A stretch of DNA of 64,000 nt from Sphingobacteriales bacterium (lineage in GTDB: Bacteria; Bacteroidota; Bacteroidia; Chitinophagales; Chitinophagaceae). Every line of letters begins with the position of its first letter. Position 1 is the first letter of the stretch. The position numbers and the translations under genes were made by a program. Below the pieces are notes generated by a model that did not search any database, was not told where the DNA came from, and worked only from the letters and a program-made list of their open reading frames with translations. Shown one piece after another: positions 34,222-41,654 of this stretch. The DNA is taken from contig JACQDV010000066.1 in NCBI GenBank assembly GCA_016200915.1, positions 1 to 64,000 of the forward strand, given 5' to 3'.

Positions 34222-37110
34222 ATGAAAAAACTGCTTAAACAAACAACATTACACTTTCTTGCTTTTCTCCTCTTAATTATTCTGGTTTATAAATACAGCG
34301 AACACAAATCAGATTGCAGCAGTCCGTCCGAGGAACTTTCCTTTAATGAGAAAGAATCAGCAGCAGATAAACAAATGGCTATGTGGTTTCAGGCAAGGGC
34401 TTACCCAAATCCCGGTAATCTTAATGAAAAATATAACAGTGCATGGAAACAGTTTCAACAATTCAAAAATATTAATAACAGCACGGCTTTAAGAGGTGCC
34501 GGGTTAGCATCCGCCGCCAACTGGGTTTCTCTGGGTCCAAGTGTTACCATTGGTGGTAGAATTCTCTGCATAGCAATTGACCCCGGCAACAGTAATAATT
34601 TATGGGCCGGCTCTGCAAGTGGTGGTATATGGAAATCTGTTAATGCCGGTTCCAGTTGGGTGCCGGTAATATCAAACCTTCCTGTGCTTGGGGTTTCTTC
34701 AATTATCATTAATCCTTCCAATTCTAATATCATTTATGCAGGAACCGGTGAAGTTTACAGGGTAGATACATCTAATACCGGTTTTAATGTATGGAAAACC
34801 AGAGGCACTTACGGTATTGGTATTATTAAAAGCACAGATGGCGGAGTTACATGGTCGCAGGTGTTAAATAAAAACACTTCTGAAATGTTTGGAATACAAA
34901 TGCTTGAATTTGATCCCTCTGATAATAATATCATTTATGCCTGTGCAACAGATGGTTTATACAGAAGTGCGGATGCGGGTTCAAGCTGGAGTAAGATATT
35001 GAGTAAAACATATGTAACAGATATAGCTATTAATCCTTCTAATACCAACCAAATTGTAGTTGGGGTAGGTAATATGGTAAATGCCGATAAAGGAATTTAC
35101 AGATGTGTTGACGGCAGCAGTGCAACTCCTAGCTGGACGAAGATAACATCTGGTTTACCCGCTTCATTTAATGGTTTCATCCGTTTGGATAATGTGGGTT
35201 CCACCCGCCTGGTAGCCAGCATTGGAAGAAATGATAATTCTGCACTAAACGAAATATACATGTCCACAAATTTTGGATCATCGTGGATTGAAAAAAGTTC
35301 ATCACATCATTGTCAGTACCAATACTGGTTTTCTCATGATGTTGCCATCAATCCATCCAACCTGAATCAGTTTGTAATGGGAGGTGTTTCGTTATACCGG
35401 TACACTTCCAGTTCCACAACATCCGGCAAAGGAACAAAGACCACAATAGGCAGTAATGTACATTCTGATATACATGATGTGGAGTTTGATCCCCGTAATA
35501 ATAATGTCATTTACATTGCCTGCGATGGTGGTGTTTATAAAAGTACGAACGGAGGCACTTCTTTTAGCAGCATAAATAATGGGCTGGCAGCAACTCAGTT
35601 TTATGCATCTTTTGCTACTCATCCAACAGATCCTACTATTATGATTGGCGGTTTACAGGATAATGGCGTAATACGTTATAATGGAAGTACCTGGTCAACC
35701 GTTTTTGGAGGTGATGGCGGACCCTGCTTTATTTCGCCTAACGGTACTACGGTTTTAGCATCTAATGATGCAAAAACTGTGAGACGTTCTACTACAGGCG
35801 TTACCGGATCTTTTAGTACTGTTATGAGCAGTTGGGCTTTTGTTGCCGATGACCGAACAGCGTTTATGGCGCCTGTTGCCATTAGTAAATCCAACCCTAA
35901 TTATATGTATTGTGCCAGCGATAATATACATATATCCACCAATGCAGGTGCTACCTGGACAAATACTTCCTATACCTCTGCAACAAGTTATATTGAGCAA
36001 CAACATAAAACAGGGATTGCGTTGGCTGTTTCCCCTTTAGATCAAAATAAAATTTATGTTTCCACTTCACCATTTGCACAAAATACTACCAACGATTATT
36101 TGTGGGTTAACGGACAACCTAATGTTTTTAAAAGCACCAATCCATCTTCTGTACCTTACCCCAGTATTAAGGGAACATTGCCAGACAGGTTTGTAATGGA
36201 TTTTGCCATAAGCCCTGCTAATGATGATAGTGTGTTTGTAGTATTGGGAGGTTTTGGAACTTCGCATATTTATGTAACAGGTGATGGTGGCAGTAATTGG
36301 ACAAATATAGGTGCGGGTCTTCCGGATGTTCCATTCAATGCTATATTGATTGATCCTGTTGATCCCCAGGTATTATATGCAGGCTGCGATTTTGGCGTAT
36401 ATGTAAGCCCAGACAGAGGGAATACCTGGATCGATTATAACAACGGATTTTGGGATGCAACATTAGTTATGGACTTACAGGCAACAGCAGATAATAAAAT
36501 AATAGCTGCTACCCACGGTAAGGGTGTTTTTAAAAGTGACCGGTACAGTGGTTTAACTGCACCCGTAGTGGTAACCTTTACAGGGTTTAATGCCAATGGA
36601 ATAAATACACTTGAACTAACATCCCAACACGAAACTGACCTGAAGTATTATGAGTTAGAAAAGAGTACTGATGGTGTTCATTTTACAACCATTGCCAGAG
36701 ATGCTGCATCTAACCACGGCTACATAAACAGATATACACACCTGGACAATACAGTTATTAATAACAGCACTACTTATTATTACTACCGAACCAAAATAGT
36801 AAATAAAAACGGATCTTCACATTACACCCAGGTTGTTGCACTTGAAGTACCCGGTCAAAAACCTGTCAGAGTAATTACTAATCCATTCCATCAGCAGATA
36901 AAACTGGAAGTAAATCTCGCCACTGCGGGTAATATAGAGCTGGCATTGTATAATAATATGGGCCAGCTAATTAAGAAGCAATCTTTCAGAGGCTCAGATG
37001 GATTGAATATTCTTAGCCTGGATGGATTAAATGATCTTTCAAAAGGTATTTATATCCTCGAATCTTTGATAGACAAAAAACGAAGTTCGCAGCAGGTGAT
37101 GAAAAATTAA
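34222..37110 (+). CDS. BNR beta-propeller protein with T9SS type A sorting domain
   Basis: The 962-residue protein begins with a signal segment (MKKLLKQTTLHFLAFLLLII). Residues about 90-780 form the propeller with Asp-box motifs STDGGVTW, SADAGSSW, STNGGTSF, SPDRGNTW and others. The segment about 795-875 is an Fn3-like domain (ELTSQHETDLKYYELEKS). The last about 80 residues form the T9SS type A sorting domain (VRVITNPFHQQIKLEV, then YNNMGQLIKKQSF and KGIYILES). So the protein is secreted and probably released or anchored via A-LPS. It is distantly related to the two larger BNR paralogs. Ligand unknown. A strong terminator follows. Confidence 0.88.
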   Translation: MKKLLKQTTLHFLAFLLLIILVYKYSEHKSDCSSPSEELSFNEKESAADKQMAMWFQARAYPNPGNLNEKYNSAWKQFQQFKNINNSTALRGAGLASAANWVSLGPSVTIGGRILCIAIDPGNSNNLWAGSASGGIWKSVNAGSSWVPVISNLPVLGVSSIIINPSNSNIIYAGTGEVYRVDTSNTGFNVWKTRGTYGIGIIKSTDGGVTWSQVLNKNTSEMFGIQMLEFDPSDNNIIYACATDGLYRSADAGSSWSKILSKTYVTDIAINPSNTNQIVVGVGNMVNADKGIYRCVDGSSATPSWTKITSGLPASFNGFIRLDNVGSTRLVASIGRNDNSALNEIYMSTNFGSSWIEKSSSHHCQYQYWFSHDVAINPSNLNQFVMGGVSLYRYTSSSTTSGKGTKTTIGSNVHSDIHDVEFDPRNNNVIYIACDGGVYKSTNGGTSFSSINNGLAATQFYASFATHPTDPTIMIGGLQDNGVIRYNGSTWSTVFGGDGGPCFISPNGTTVLASNDAKTVRRSTTGVTGSFSTVMSSWAFVADDRTAFMAPVAISKSNPNYMYCASDNIHISTNAGATWTNTSYTSATSYIEQQHKTGIALAVSPLDQNKIYVSTSPFAQNTTNDYLWVNGQPNVFKSTNPSSVPYPSIKGTLPDRFVMDFAISPANDDSVFVVLGGFGTSHIYVTGDGGSNWTNIGAGLPDVPFNAILIDPVDPQVLYAGCDFGVYVSPDRGNTWIDYNNGFWDATLVMDLQATADNKIIAATHGKGVFKSDRYSGLTAPVVVTFTGFNANGINTLELTSQHETDLKYYELEKSTDGVHFTTIARDAASNHGYINRYTHLDNTVINNSTTYYYYRTKIVNKNGSSHYTQVVALEVPGQKPVRVITNPFHQQIKLEVNLATAGNIELALYNNMGQLIKKQSFRGSDGLNILSLDGLNDLSKGIYILESLIDKKRSSQQVMKN

Positions 37111-37114
37111 ATAC

Positions 37115-37151
37115 AAATCCCCTTCCTGTTAAAAAGGAAGGGGATTTTTTT
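37115..37151 (+). terminator. strong intrinsic terminator of the T9SS BNR gene
   Basis: A perfect 13-bp stem (37115-37127 with 37135-37147), 7-nt loop GTTAAAA, then a run of seven T. It lies 5 bp after the stop at 37110. Confidence 0.92.
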
Positions 37152-37266
37152 CTCAGTGAGGTTGTTAATAAAAATCTCACAGGTAAAAACAACAATTATA
37201 AATCCTGTTTTGTCAATTTATAATATGGGTTTTATCAAAAATTAATCGCCACTTAACACAAATATT

Positions 37267-37297
37267 TTGAAACGGGTATCAAATCGTCTTACCTTTT
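37267..37297 (+). promoter_or_regulatory. Bacteroidota sigma-A-type promoter
   Basis: TTG at 37267-37269 and TACCTTTT at 37290-37297 (seven of eight positions of TAnnTTTG) are separated by 20 nt. The leader to the ATG at 37333 is 35 nt and ends in an A-rich stretch. This would drive the SnoaL-like gene. Confidence 0.45.
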
Positions 37298-37332
37298 ATC
37301 TCCTTTTTTAAAAACACTAAAAATTTACAATT

Positions 37333-37707
37333 ATGATTGCTGAACAAGTAAGAACTACACAGGAAGTAGCCAATCGTATGAATGAACTTTTTAAAGAAAA
37401 CAAGTGGATGGAAGTACAGCAGGAATTGTTTGCCGATGATGTGGTAAGTATTGAACCCGAACATGCACAGGGTTTAAAAACTGTAACAGGAAAAGATGCA
37501 TTAAGACAGAAAGCAGAACAATTTAATGCGATGGTGGAAGAAATGCATGGTGGCTGGTGCAGTGAACCATTAGTCGGAGGAAACCATATTTCTTTTGCTA
37601 TGGGAATGGATGTAACCATGAAAGGAGTGGGCAGAACAAAGATGGAAGAAGTATGTGTGTATGAAGTTAAAGATGGTAAAGTGGTGAAGGAACAGTTTTT
37701 CTATTAA
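37333..37707 (+). CDS. SnoaL-like / NTF2-fold protein
   Basis: This 124-residue protein has the SnoaL-like cone-shaped fold. The N-terminal helix TTQEVANRMNELFKENKW is followed by LFADDVVSIEPEH and strands HISFAMGMDV and EEVCVYEVKDGKVVKEQFFY. Such domains occur as polyketide cyclases or small stress-linked proteins. No catalytic residue can be assigned. Cytosolic. The ATG at 37333 is preceded by a promoter. It converges on the Ada zinc-domain gene, with a shared terminator between. Confidence 0.78.
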   Translation: MIAEQVRTTQEVANRMNELFKENKWMEVQQELFADDVVSIEPEHAQGLKTVTGKDALRQKAEQFNAMVEEMHGGWCSEPLVGGNHISFAMGMDVTMKGVGRTKMEEVCVYEVKDGKVVKEQFFY

Positions 37708-37731
37708 AAGTAATGCGGGTTAGTAAATGGT

Positions 37732-37770
37732 AAACCTAACAGGTTTTGAAACCTGTTAGGTTTAATTTTT
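37732..37770. terminator. bidirectional terminator, CCTAACAGGT family
   Basis: A perfect 15-bp stem (37732-37746 with 37749-37763), loop TG, A/T runs on both sides. It separates the convergent SnoaL-like gene and the Ada zinc-domain gene. Third copy of the hairpin of 4081 and 11059. The right arm reaches one or two bases into the stop of the zinc-domain gene. Confidence 0.85.
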
Positions 37771-37998
37771 CCATTTTAAATAGGCTTGTTTCATGCAATG
37801 TCCGCAGGGACGATAACCATTGCTGATAGCTTCTTTTTCTGATGAAAAGAAAACCCGATTCTCCTTTTTCATTCGTTTACCGCTTTTACAATGGAGTGTT
37901 CCATAAATTTTCAGCCGGGTATTGCCGCCCAGCTGAATCTTTTTTTGCCTCAGCTGTTTATGTAATTCCTGCCTGTTGATATCATTATGCCTGATCAT
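37762..37998 (-). CDS. stand-alone Ada-type zinc-binding domain protein
   Basis: The 78-residue protein matches the metal-binding N-domain of Ada, with YGTLHC, then a basic RMKKENRVFF segment and the SNGYRPCGHC end. Ada uses four Cys (C-x3-C then C-x2-C). Here Cys at HC and CGHC are visible, but the second position is Lys (CKSGK), so only three of four ligands are Cys. In Ada this domain repairs methylphosphotriesters by methyl transfer to the first Cys. Whether this one does so is unknown. It begins 4 bp after the 2OG oxygenase gene on the minus strand, so the two are probably co-transcribed. ATG at 37996-37998. Confidence 0.75.
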   Translation of the reverse strand: MIRHNDINRQELHKQLRQKKIQLGGNTRLKIYGTLHCKSGKRMKKENRVFFSSEKEAISNGYRPCGHCMKQAYLKWKN

Positions 37999-38002
37999 AG
38001 TA

Positions 38003-38716
38003 TTAACTTAATGCATCATGAAAAATAATACCCAGTGTATGTCTTTGCCCGCCGTGTACTTCACTTACACCGTGTTTCATATTTACCCGGTAATAACCTT
38101 TGCTGCCTTTCATTGGACGAAAATTAGTGGTAAAGATGAGCATATCTCCTTTACGTGGTTTTAGTACAATGACTTTTGACTGAGCTCTTGGTATTTGTTG
38201 TGTCAATACAAATTCACCGCCTTCATATTCTTCACCCGGTTCATTTAAAAATAAAACTACCTGCATAGGAAAGAAAATATCGCCATACAAATCCTGGTGT
38301 AAAGTATTATGACCACCTTTTCCATATTTTAAAATCAATACGGTTGGATACTGCTGGTTATTCAAATGACAAAGTGATTGTAACTCAGAAAACTTATCAG
38401 GGAATTTTTTATCGATTGATAACACCTTCATCCATTCATTGGCAATTATTGCTAATTGGGGATATACTGTTTCTCTTATGGATTGAATCAAATTAGGCAA
38501 AGGATATTTGAAATACTTGTATTCGCCCAATCCAAAACGATAGCGTTCCATAGTAATTGTTTTCCGGTAGAGTTCCGGTTGATGATAGGATTGAATCAAT
38601 TGCTCACATTCATTACCGGTGAGCAATTGATTAATCAATGCAAACCCTTTTTCATGAAGCGATGTGCCGGATGATTCCCAGTTAACAGCTGCTAATCTTT
38701 CCTGTATGCCTTTCAT
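38003..38716 (-). CDS. 2OG-Fe(II) oxygenase
   Basis: This 237-residue protein carries the double-stranded beta-helix of 2-oxoglutarate dioxygenases. HxD is in LHQDLYGDIFF near residue 140. Strands EGGEFVLTQQ and KVIVLKPRKGDMLIF follow, and a distal His plus 2OG-binding Arg are in HGGQRHTLGIIFHD. It is of the prolyl-hydroxylase-like (P4Hc) branch rather than classical AlkB. Its placement 4 bp before a free Ada zinc domain, and near an AraC-OGT gene, suggests an alkylation-repair role, which is inference. ATG at 38714-38716. Confidence 0.82.
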   Translation of the reverse strand: MKGIQERLAAVNWESSGTSLHEKGFALINQLLTGNECEQLIQSYHQPELYRKTITMERYRFGLGEYKYFKYPLPNLIQSIRETVYPQLAIIANEWMKVLSIDKKFPDKFSELQSLCHLNNQQYPTVLILKYGKGGHNTLHQDLYGDIFFPMQVVLFLNEPGEEYEGGEFVLTQQIPRAQSKVIVLKPRKGDMLIFTTNFRPMKGSKGYYRVNMKHGVSEVHGGQRHTLGIIFHDALS

Positions 38717-38728
38717 TGGTTGATTTAT

Positions 38729-39442
38729 TTAAATGGAACAAAGAATATCTACCAGCTCTTTTGGTTTGCTAAAAAACGGTGAATGACTGGTGGCCATGCT
38801 GTACACTTTTTCGCAAGGCGTTTCGGTGTACATCTTTCGCTGAATAAATGATGTTACTGCCCGGTCCTCTGTACATTCAATATAATATCTGGGAATGCTT
38901 CCAAACCTTTCTTCGGTAAGCTGAAGTGGTGTAATACCAGAAACAAAAGGTTCATGACTCAGCAATACTTTTGCAAGTTCAGTAATATCATCATCACAAT
39001 CATGATACAATCCTTATTTATAAATTTCAGGACGGAGTGTAGTGGATTGAGTAGTCTCATAAAAATTTACATAAGGTTTTAATACACCTTCTGTATCCTG
39101 CATGGAATATTCTCTTTGTGTTTTGCCATTGGGAATTAAATAAGCAGCGAGATAAATTAACTTCTCAATTTTTTCCGGACGATATTCCGCTGCCTGCGAG
39201 ATCATAATCCCATTTTTGCTGTGACCAACTAATATTGCTTTACCATCAATACTATCTAACACTTCACAAATTTTAGCAACATCGGTTTGCAGGGTTACTT
39301 CTTCAATGGGAGTTTTATCTCTTCCCATACCGGGCAAATCAATAGCCATCGCTTTATGTCCTGCTTTTTCTAATAAAGGAACAACCTTATGCCAGTTCCA
39401 GGCACTGTGCCACGAACCATGAATTAATACAAATGTTTTCAT
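38729..39442 (-). pseudogene. alpha/beta hydrolase split by an in-frame TAA
   Basis: Two halves lie in one frame. Codons from the ATG at 39442 to a TAA at 39014-39016 encode the N-terminal half (142 residues). After GGA, the frame continues from 39010 to a stop at 38729-38731. The joined product would be about 237 residues. The nucleophile GHSKNG lies in the first half. The catalytic His (ATSHSPFF) and likely the acid (TEDRAV) lie in the second. The family is alpha/beta hydrolase of the EstC/MenH-like type. One nonsense change, from a sense codon to TAA, explains everything. A sequencing error cannot be excluded. It precedes the 2OG oxygenase by 12 bp. Confidence 0.8.
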
Positions 39443-39475
39443 TGATATTATTTACTGATGTGAAATTGCTGTAAT

Positions 39476-39508
39476 AAACCTCACAGGTTTTAAAAACCTG
39501 TGAGGTTT
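39476..39508. terminator. CCTCACAGGT-type terminator after the AraC-OGT gene
   Basis: A perfect 15-bp stem (39476-39490 with 39494-39508), loop of 3 nt, with T/A runs. It differs from the CCTAACAGGT family in one base pair per arm (C-G for A-T). It separates the AraC-OGT gene from the hydrolase gene on the same strand, so the two are probably separate transcripts. Confidence 0.78.
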
Positions 39509-39512
39509 TGAA

Positions 39513-40343
39513 TTAATTCTCCGGAAAAACTTTAGCAGCTTCCCAGCCAATAATGGCGGTTTTTCTTGTACTTCCCCAATGATACTGACCAAACACACCG
39601 GTTGATTTAATTACCCGGTGACAGGGAATCAGGAAAGCGACGGGATTATCACCTACTGCAGAGCCAACAGCCCTTGAAGCTTTTTCATTACCAACCGTAG
39701 CAGCAATATCAGCGTAGGTAGTTAACTGTCCTAATGGAACTTTTAATAATGCTTCCCAAACTTTTAATTGAAAAGCTGTTCCTTTTAAATGGAGTTTTAT
39801 TTTATCTAAATTTTCCCAGTCTTGGGTAAAGATGAATAATGCATTTTGCTGAATGGTATCTACTACTTGTTTGAATGTTGCTTTGGGGAAGATTGCTTTT
39901 AATTCCTTCAATGCTTTTTGTTCATCATCAGCAAAAGCTAAATGACAAATTCCTTTTGTGGTAGAAGCAACGATAATATTTCCAAAAGGTGTTTCAGCAA
40001 AACTGTAGTTGATGTGTAACTGTTCCCCACCATTTTTATATTCACCCGGTGTCATCCCTTCAATACTAATGAATAAATCATGCAAACGGCTGGTGCCTGA
40101 TAAACCCATTTCAAACGTAACATCACTCAGTGATAAATCCTGTTTTAATAAAGTCTTTGCATGTTCTACATTGATGTATTGTAAAAATTTTTTTGGCGTT
40201 ACTCCTGCCCATTCTTTAAACATTCGTTGAAAATGAAACGGACTTACATGCACTTGTTTGGCCACCTCATCCAAATCCGGTTGACGGGTATAATTTTCAT
40301 TGATGTATTCAATTGCTTTTGCTACTCGTTCGTAATTGTTCAT
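39513..40343 (-). CDS. AraC-family regulator / methylated-DNA-cysteine methyltransferase fusion (Ada without zinc domain)
   Basis: From the ATG at 40343 the product is 276 residues. Residues about 1-100 are an AraC-type HTH pair (DLDEVAKQVHVSPFHFQRMFKEW, then a second HTH up to MTPGEYKNGG). Residues about 110-276 are O6-alkylguanine-DNA alkyltransferase: IPCHRV with the acceptor Cys and the flanking ASRAVGSAVGDNPVA helix. It repairs O6-methylguanine by suicidal transfer and likely regulates repair genes. The N-terminal zinc domain of E. coli Ada is missing here but is found as a separate gene at 37762-37998. The region upstream, 40344-40472, holds a palindrome. Confidence 0.88.
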   Translation of the reverse strand: MNNYERVAKAIEYINENYTRQPDLDEVAKQVHVSPFHFQRMFKEWAGVTPKKFLQYINVEHAKTLLKQDLSLSDVTFEMGLSGTSRLHDLFISIEGMTPGEYKNGGEQLHINYSFAETPFGNIIVASTTKGICHLAFADDEQKALKELKAIFPKATFKQVVDTIQQNALFIFTQDWENLDKIKLHLKGTAFQLKVWEALLKVPLGQLTTYADIAATVGNEKASRAVGSAVGDNPVAFLIPCHRVIKSTGVFGQYHWGSTRKTAIIGWEAAKVFPEN

Positions 40344-40425
40344 TGTATTAAATTTACAACACAAAATTCTATTCTTTTAACTCTTTATACAACCCGAAAC
40401 TTGCGGTTATTAGCCGGCTTAACCG

Positions 40426-40450
40426 CCGACAGGGTTGCAACCGCTGTCGG
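40426..40450. promoter_or_regulatory. palindrome in the divergent ada-cupin region
   Basis: Seven-base arms (40426-40432 CCGACAG, 40444-40450 CTGTCGG) enclose a perfect inner palindrome (GGTTGCAACC, 40433-40442) with one unpaired G at 40443. It lies between the divergent AraC-OGT and cupin genes, so a terminator role is unlikely and an operator is possible. A weak -7-like TAACTTTA follows at 40461-40468, just before the cupin ATG. Confidence 0.35.
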
Positions 40451-40472
40451 GGTTTATAACTAACTTTATCAA

Positions 40473-40832
40473 ATGGAAAAAGTAAATCTTAAAGAAAAGT
40501 TTGCCCTTTTTAATGAATGTTGGAGTCCTAAGATTGCCGGTGAACTAAATGGCCAGCAGGTAAAGCTTGTAAAATTTAAAGGACCGTTCACCTGGCATCA
40601 TCATGATCATGAAGATGAATTATTTTATGTAGTGAAAGGAAGTTTTGATATGGAATTTCGGGATAAGACTGTTGCAATCAACGAAGGGGAATTTATTATT
40701 GTACCAAGAGGCGTGGAGCATCGGCCCAATGCTAAAGAAGAAGTGGAAGTGATGTTGTTTGAACCGGCTTCTACTTTAAATACCGGCGACACAGAAAACG
40801 AGTTTACTAAAAAGAATTTGGATAGTATTTAA
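40473..40832 (+). CDS. cupin-domain protein
   Basis: The 119-residue protein holds a single cupin barrel. Motif 1 is FTWHHHDHEDELFYVVKG, with clustered His ligands and Glu. Motif 2 is EGEFIIVPRGVEHRPNA, with the last His. So it is a metal-binding small barrel, possibly an isomerase or dioxygenase, or sensor-like. It is divergent from the AraC-OGT gene and 13 bp upstream of the DUF4126 gene, suggesting co-transcription with the latter. ATG at 40473. Confidence 0.85.
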   Translation: MEKVNLKEKFALFNECWSPKIAGELNGQQVKLVKFKGPFTWHHHDHEDELFYVVKGSFDMEFRDKTVAINEGEFIIVPRGVEHRPNAKEEVEVMLFEPASTLNTGDTENEFTKKNLDSI

Positions 40833-40845
40833 CCAGCAAAATAAA

Positions 40846-41418
40846 ATGCCACTAAATACAGAAACAATTACAGCAATTGCACTGGGCATTTCACTAAGTG
40901 CATCAGCAGGATTCAGGGTTTTTGTACCGATGCTGGCATTATCTATAGCCGGTTATTTTCATTGGGTGCAATTGCCAGCTGATATGCATTGGCTTGTTTC
41001 TATTCCTTCAATCGCATGTTTTTCAGTTGCTACTATTTTAGAGATAGCGGCTTACTACATTCCTTTTATTGATAATTTACTGGATAGTATTTCAACACCG
41101 CTGGCAGTTATTGCCGGTACTATATTAGCGTATGCTCTTTTTCCCGGTGGTAGTAATACAACATTAATTAAATGGGTTCTAAGTCTTTTAAGTGGTGGAA
41201 CAGCTGCAGGAACTATCCAGGTAGGAACGGGGATATTGAGATTATTTTCTTCTAAAACAACAGCAGGAACAGGCAATGCGGTACTGGCCACAGGTGAAAA
41301 CGCCGCAGCTATTAGCAGTGCTGCATTAAGTTTTGTGATACCGCTGATAGTAGCTTCTATTTTAATCGTGATAATTTTATGGGTACTGGTAAAAATTATT
41401 TCCCGTGGCTTTAAGTAA
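40846..41418 (+). CDS. DUF4126 membrane protein
   Basis: The 190-residue protein has five or six hydrophobic segments (IALGISLSASAGFRVFVPML, then PLAVIAGTILAYALF and a C-terminal LIVASILIVIILWVLVKII helix). The pattern and the Gly/Ala-rich central part fit DUF4126. Function unknown. It follows the cupin gene by 13 bp and is probably the second gene of a two-gene unit. No clear terminator follows in the 143 bp to the next ATG. Confidence 0.7.
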   Translation: MPLNTETITAIALGISLSASAGFRVFVPMLALSIAGYFHWVQLPADMHWLVSIPSIACFSVATILEIAAYYIPFIDNLLDSISTPLAVIAGTILAYALFPGGSNTTLIKWVLSLLSGGTAAGTIQVGTGILRLFSSKTTAGTGNAVLATGENAAAISSAALSFVIPLIVASILIVIILWVLVKIISRGFK

Positions 41419-41561
41419 ACTTTAGCAATTCTACTTTTTTCTTTTCCCTGATTTAAGCATCTATTATATACAGTTCACCAAACTGAAAACGCAGCTCACC
41501 CGTATATACTTGGAAAAGCACAGTTGGTGGAACTAACTTTAAACTATTAAAACGAAGAATT

Positions 41562-41654
41562 ATGAAACAGGTATTTGAACTGATCATTGCCGTAACACAG
41601 GGAGCACCACAGGTAATTGTGATTACTACCCAGTCAAACCCCGTATGGAATTAA
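41562..41654 (+). CDS. possible 30-residue small protein
   Basis: The ATG at 41562 is preceded by an A-rich leader (ATTAAAACGAAGAATT), typical of translated Bacteroidota genes. It opens a 30-codon frame (MKQVFELIIAVTQGAPQVIV then a TTQSNPVWN end). The stop at 41652-41654 overlaps the stop of the convergent cytochrome gene. The product has a short hydrophobic N-terminal half and a polar tail. No family is recognisable. It could be a small regulatory or secreted peptide, or a chance frame. Confidence 0.35.
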   Translation: MKQVFELIIAVTQGAPQVIVITTQSNPVWN

